Made by a program: the position numbers and the translations under genes. From the NCBI RefSeq assembly GCF_958295425.1, contig NC_081141.1:22184884-22248883 (forward strand): a stretch of DNA of 64,000 nt, written 5' to 3'. A model generated the notes under the pieces. The model was not told the origin of the DNA, ran no database searches, and saw only the letters and a program-made list of their open reading frames with translations. This document shows, one piece after another, positions 59,860-64,000 of the stretch (positions are counted from its first letter, which is position 1; every line of letters begins with the position of its first letter). The DNA is from Solea solea. Taxonomy: Eukaryota; Chordata; Actinopteri; Pleuronectiformes; Soleidae.

Positions 59860-62800
59860 AGAAAATAAATGCTGGGAGGAGTTGGCCACGTGCATGGTTA
59901 CACAATATGAAATTCAGGGAGGGAATCACCAGCGACAGCTCACGAGGCCTGCACCCGAGACGCTGCATGAGCCACGCTGATTGTAAACTGAGACAACAAC
60001 GCCCAGTAGGAAGGACAGGCACAAGGCAGTACGTGAGACACACGCTGGTTGATAACACACAGGTATTACAGCATTTTAGACTATGATTAGACCCTGATTA
60101 GTAGGAGTGGATGAGGGATGCGTGACACACACTCAGCAGCACGCACATGCTGACCAAAATCTTAACAGGTGTGAAGAAAGAAAACCGACCTATGTGCAGA
60201 TAAAAATCTCCACCTGCACCTGCAACGTGCAACATTTGCTCCAATACTCCATAATAATGAAAGGAGGAAGTACTGCATGCAGAGATAATCCGTCGTTTAA
60301 TCAAAGAGGAAGGAAGGGTGGGTTTCGTTTATGTTTAAGTCGCCAGTGAGTCTCCATTTGTTTTTTGTATTTTTGGTTCATTGCTGCAGGAAGGAAAAAA
60401 CAAACTGTGGAACCTTTTGAGTCCAGCTGAAGCAGCAAGCAGCAGGTGTCAGAAAGCTATTTTGGAAAGGAACTATTTGCATACTTATTGGTAACAAATG
60501 ACATACAGCACAAATTTGAGTAGAGATTGAGGCAACCAGATATAGAGGAACAGCTCAAGACCCCACAGTCAACTACTGTTAAATAAATATATATTCTTAT
60601 ATTATTCCACTTCTTCTGATGAAATCCCTACATGTTTAAGTTAAATAAATGTCAACCACTTTTCTCTTGTTTATTGGATATATTGTAAGGTGAATTATAA
60701 TATGTACATATTTGATACCACTTTGTTTTGGTGTCCGATACAGATACTGTTATCAAGACATAATTCTCTCGTAAAGGAGGAAAATAAACGCAACACGACA
60801 CGACTCGGCTGAAACGACAATCGTATCATACTTCACGCGAGTTTCTTGAGGCACAAGACGACGCAGATAAATACCTTGTCGTCAAGCCGTGATTGATGTG
60901 GATAATTTGTTATTGGAGTTATAATTACCCAGCGCGTTTCTAAACAATGTTGACTCCATTTCAAGCTGTCAAAGAGACTCACACTCTCACACTGTCTTCA
61001 TCTTTTGAATTCTTCTGCTGAAGAACAGAGGACGCATTATGTTGGAAGGGCCTTTGTGTTTGCAGTCGTCTCGCTTTACTAGCGCAATGTTGCCGTTTCC
61101 TCTTGTCTGTTACATAAACAAATTGGATTTAAAAGGTCAATTTAGAGTGCCGACTCCAAATCCGAATGTTTTTTGGACTGGGGGAGGAAACCGGGAGCCT
61201 CACAAACAGTACGAACAGCTAATTCGTACAGAGGGCTTGGGCAAATACTCTTTTTCTAGGATTGCATAATTCTCTCGCCACATTGTGTTGTTGAATTTAG
61301 CACAGAATTTGACCAAGTTCAGACTCACGTTCACTTTTATCTATCACATGTGAATAGCACTTATGTAACATTGTTCATACCTGGTATGATGATGCGTCAT
61401 GGATGTGTCTCATGTGACCACAGGAGATCACATCTGACTTCCCCGCCTCTTTGTGTGCGTCTGCACAAGTGAATGGGTTTTTTTTATTTGTAGTTTATCA
61501 ACCATCTATTGCAACCTGTATGATGCACTGCAGTGATGGAAGGATACCACAAACTTTCCACCCTAACTGAATTCTCTTTGCATCACATGTTGGGCTATTT
61601 TTATTAGACAGTTCTAGCACTGCTCTGCTCGCCTCGCCTCGACTCGACCACAGCAGATTCTGGCAATGTCTGATTTACAAGTTAAGAACTGTAGTGTGCA
61701 ACTTATATACGTTAACATTTACGTTATTTACACTCAAACCTCTGTCAAAAGGGTTCACATAATTCTGATATAAGCCTTTCAGCTCCAAAACGACTTTATG
61801 CAATTTACTCTCTCTCACGAAAGCCCGGCAACACTCCTGCACTGCGCACAGGAAGTGATAGAAAGACGGAGGTAACAGCAACAGTGTGCCGGTAAAGCTA
61901 GAGGACAGCAAAGAGGATGCAGTGAGACAGAAAAAAAGAAATTTGCAGAAGTGAATTCTCCTGCTCCGAAAACTAAGCATTTTATCAAATGGCATTAAAT
62001 AGTTTGATAAACTTTCCTTTTCCCTTTCCTGATTCCCAAAAAATGCAGCATAAAAATCACAATTCCTGATTTCTGTTGACCAAGACCAAACAGAGGCAAA
62101 ATAACACCAAAAATAATCAAAGGTTATGCTTCAGGCAAATGCTGCAACCCGTCATGCTCCTGTGTCAGTTCTATAGCAATTACTTCAGTTTGAATGATTT
62201 GTTTCACTTAATCTGTGACAGCTTTGCCTCCAAGCTCCCGGAGGGCGAGCTACGTCCATTGTTAGAATACTTTTCATGTCATATTGCATGAGGTTTAACA
62301 ACGTGCAGCGCTGCTTTGCAAACGGTGAACACTGTACACGGTGATTTAGTTTTCTAAACAAGTAGCAGGAAGGAATCTGGATGACACAGGATCGGTTATC
62401 TGATCTACGCAGAGTGTAGTTGACACATGCATTGACATAGAAAGAAAGGCCTATAGAAGCTTATGACATGATTCTTGTCTAAACACAGCATCAAAAAACG
62501 ATTACTTTAACAGCTACTTCAACTTTGCATAGCTTAATCTCTTGAATCTTAAAATAAAAAAGGCACGTGGCCAATCGAGATAGTCTCCGTGTGAACCTCT
62601 CAAGACACAGACTTAACACCATTTTTAACTAACCGTAACCAAGTGTTTCTGTTTAAGTTAAGCATTTTCTGACTGTGGGAGTGGGAGTCGTGAGTTTATT
62701 ATTGATGATGACGGATGTGCTGAGATCTGTTATTACATTGTGAAGCAAGCAAAAATAGGTTTCTCCTAATCATGTCATCATGTTATTACATCGTGGAGTG

Positions 62801-63213
62801 AGTCAGCGTGGAATGACGAGGCTTGTGGAATGACATTAAAACCTTTATTTCTTTTTCAGTGAATGTTATGGCAAAATTTTATAGAAGTAGTAAAATGTCA
62901 GTGGCTCTTATTTTGAAAGCCAGGTTACAGGGAGGGGTGGTAAGTAAGTAAGATTGTATAAGTGACTATTGTGTTGAAGAAAAAAAAAAAAAACAGTCGG
63001 CTGGTAACCGGTTCACGTGTTCATATCGTGTGTTGCGCGTCTTGTAAAGTTTATTTTAGAAAAGGTACAATCCCTTTCCTTAAGGTGTTTTCACGTTTTG
63101 TAATAATGGTTTGCACTTCCAGGCCACCGTAGTGAATTAACTCCCATCTTTCACCTTTAATATTGTTCTGACAACAAAACCACCATGGACATAGACAGAG
63201 CATAAAAAAAATA
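59860..63213. other. Intergenic region between lnpep and slc14a2-like
   Basis: No gene recognised. It contains a short family D fragment at 61130-61205 (GGTCAATTTAGAGTGCCGAC), a poly-A run at about 62982-62993, and otherwise AT-rich sequence with scattered short open frames under 110 codons and no familiar domain. Confidence 0.6.
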
Positions 63214-63219
63214 TTTATT
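63214..63219 (-). other. Polyadenylation signal of slc14a2-like gene
   Basis: TTTATT on the plus strand is AATAAA on the minus strand, 37 bp after the stop codon of the urea transporter. It would give a very short 3'UTR; alternatives further downstream cannot be excluded. Confidence 0.55.
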
Positions 63220-63255
63220 AGAAATATAGATTTTTGGATTTGTGCAGCATGTTAT

Positions 63256-64000
63256 TTACGTAGACTCGGCGAAACTGATTGCAACGTCATCGTCTTCGCT
63301 GGCATTTTCTTTGGACACAAATATTTTCAAATCGTTATAATCTGATGCCTCGCTGTCAGCTCTCCCTTCCTCTGCCATGGCGAGCTCAAGCCTCAACTGC
63401 TCCTTCTCATTTACCATTTCCCTTTCCTCGTTGGCTCTCTGCTCCTCCTCCTCCTCCTTTTTCTCCTTCTCTGCCTTCTCCCTCTTCTCGTCCTTCTTCA
63501 TTTTCCAGAAGAAGGCCAGGTTCTTCTCGGGGTAGACGACTTTGGCCAGTGGGAGTTTGAAGATCTTTTTGGTCTCGGTGGTTAAGTGAAGGAACGTAAG
63601 TGCAGAGAGGCAGAAAGGCCAGGTGCAGGCGGGCAGACCAAACTGTGGATGAAAAACACATTATATAGCTGCGAGTCTGATTTTATAACGAGCTGTTGTA
63701 CATTTATGTGAACATGCGCTCACCCTGGACATAATGTTGGCAATGGCTGAGCCGAGGTATGCACAGAAAAATGCTGCGGAGGAAAAAAATACAAGAGATA
63801 ATTAGCACATGCACATGACTACATGTCACATGTTTGTCATGTTTAGATAAGATGCACTGTTAGATAGTGAGTCTGTCCTCACCACATGTACTCACCACAT
63901 GTAAGTGCGAGCAGGTGTACCTGCCAGGTGAGAGCATAAAACATCCCCCCTATAGCGATGCAGGCTAACACACAGTTGTATCCCCAGAGGCCAAAGTAAA
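63256..64000 (-). CDS. slc14a2: Urea transporter, SLC14 family, C-terminal part (partial at window edge)
   Basis: Three minus-strand exons are visible: 64000-63896 (continues outside the window), 63773-63724 and 63642-63256 with the stop. Junctions are GT-AG and in frame. The encoded segments [45 protein letters not shown] and [16 protein letters not shown] followed by [11 protein letters not shown] match the second half of SLC14 urea transporters, passive urea channels of the plasma membrane. Human UT-B has [16 protein letters not shown]. After YPEKN the fish protein adds about 85 residues rich in Lys and Glu, then an acidic end ([12 protein letters not shown]), unlike the short human UT-B tail. 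Fish usually carry one such gene, named slc14a2; the a1/a2 choice is by convention. It is convergent with lnpep. Confidence 0.92.

Overview
The window is vertebrate nuclear DNA from a ray-finned (teleost) fish, probably a percomorph (inference). Genes are split by GT-AG introns, many of them only 80-150 bp long. CA/GT microsatellites are dense, fish-type SINE, LINE-tail and hAT-like repeats recur, and the proteins are clear orthologues of human genes.

Layout. (1) 1-13,800: intergenic, repeat-rich, no gene recognised. (2) 14,390-24,449 (+): rgmb, a GPI-anchored BMP co-receptor and neogenin ligand, in three coding exons, with an unusual alternating-histidine insert. (3) 27,284-28,960 (-): a compact four-exon gene that looks like a single-Ig-domain pre-T-cell-receptor alpha chain (ptcra-like). 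It has a leader, a C1-type Ig domain, a cysteine-bearing connecting peptide and a TCR-alpha-type transmembrane helix with Arg and Lys. I consider this the main find of the window. (4) 31,285-38,542 (+): erap2, an ER antigen-trimming M1 aminopeptidase, in 20 coding exons. (5) 40,147-52,708 (+): lnpep (IRAP/oxytocinase), in 22 coding exons. (6) 52,709-63,213: probable lnpep 3'UTR, then intergenic DNA with a Ty3/gypsy integrase relic, a 24-bp minisatellite and a nested SINE. (7) 63,256-64,000 (-): the last three exons of a urea transporter (slc14a2-like), continuing past the window edge.

How the genes relate. erap2 and lnpep are tandem paralogues with nearly identical exon lengths and phases through the catalytic part; both families trim peptides for MHC class I. 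The ptcra-like gene lies head to head with erap2, 2.3 kb apart, and an ISRE-like motif with a PU.1-type box lies upstream of erap2. The centre of the window is therefore an antigen-presentation and T-cell neighbourhood. The order rgmb - aminopeptidases matches the human 5q15 block (RGMB, LNPEP, ERAP2, ERAP1). PTCRA is not in that block in human.

All exon boundaries were derived by hand from GT/AG sites, reading-frame continuity and remembered human family sequences. UTRs, promoters and repeat-family names are less certain.
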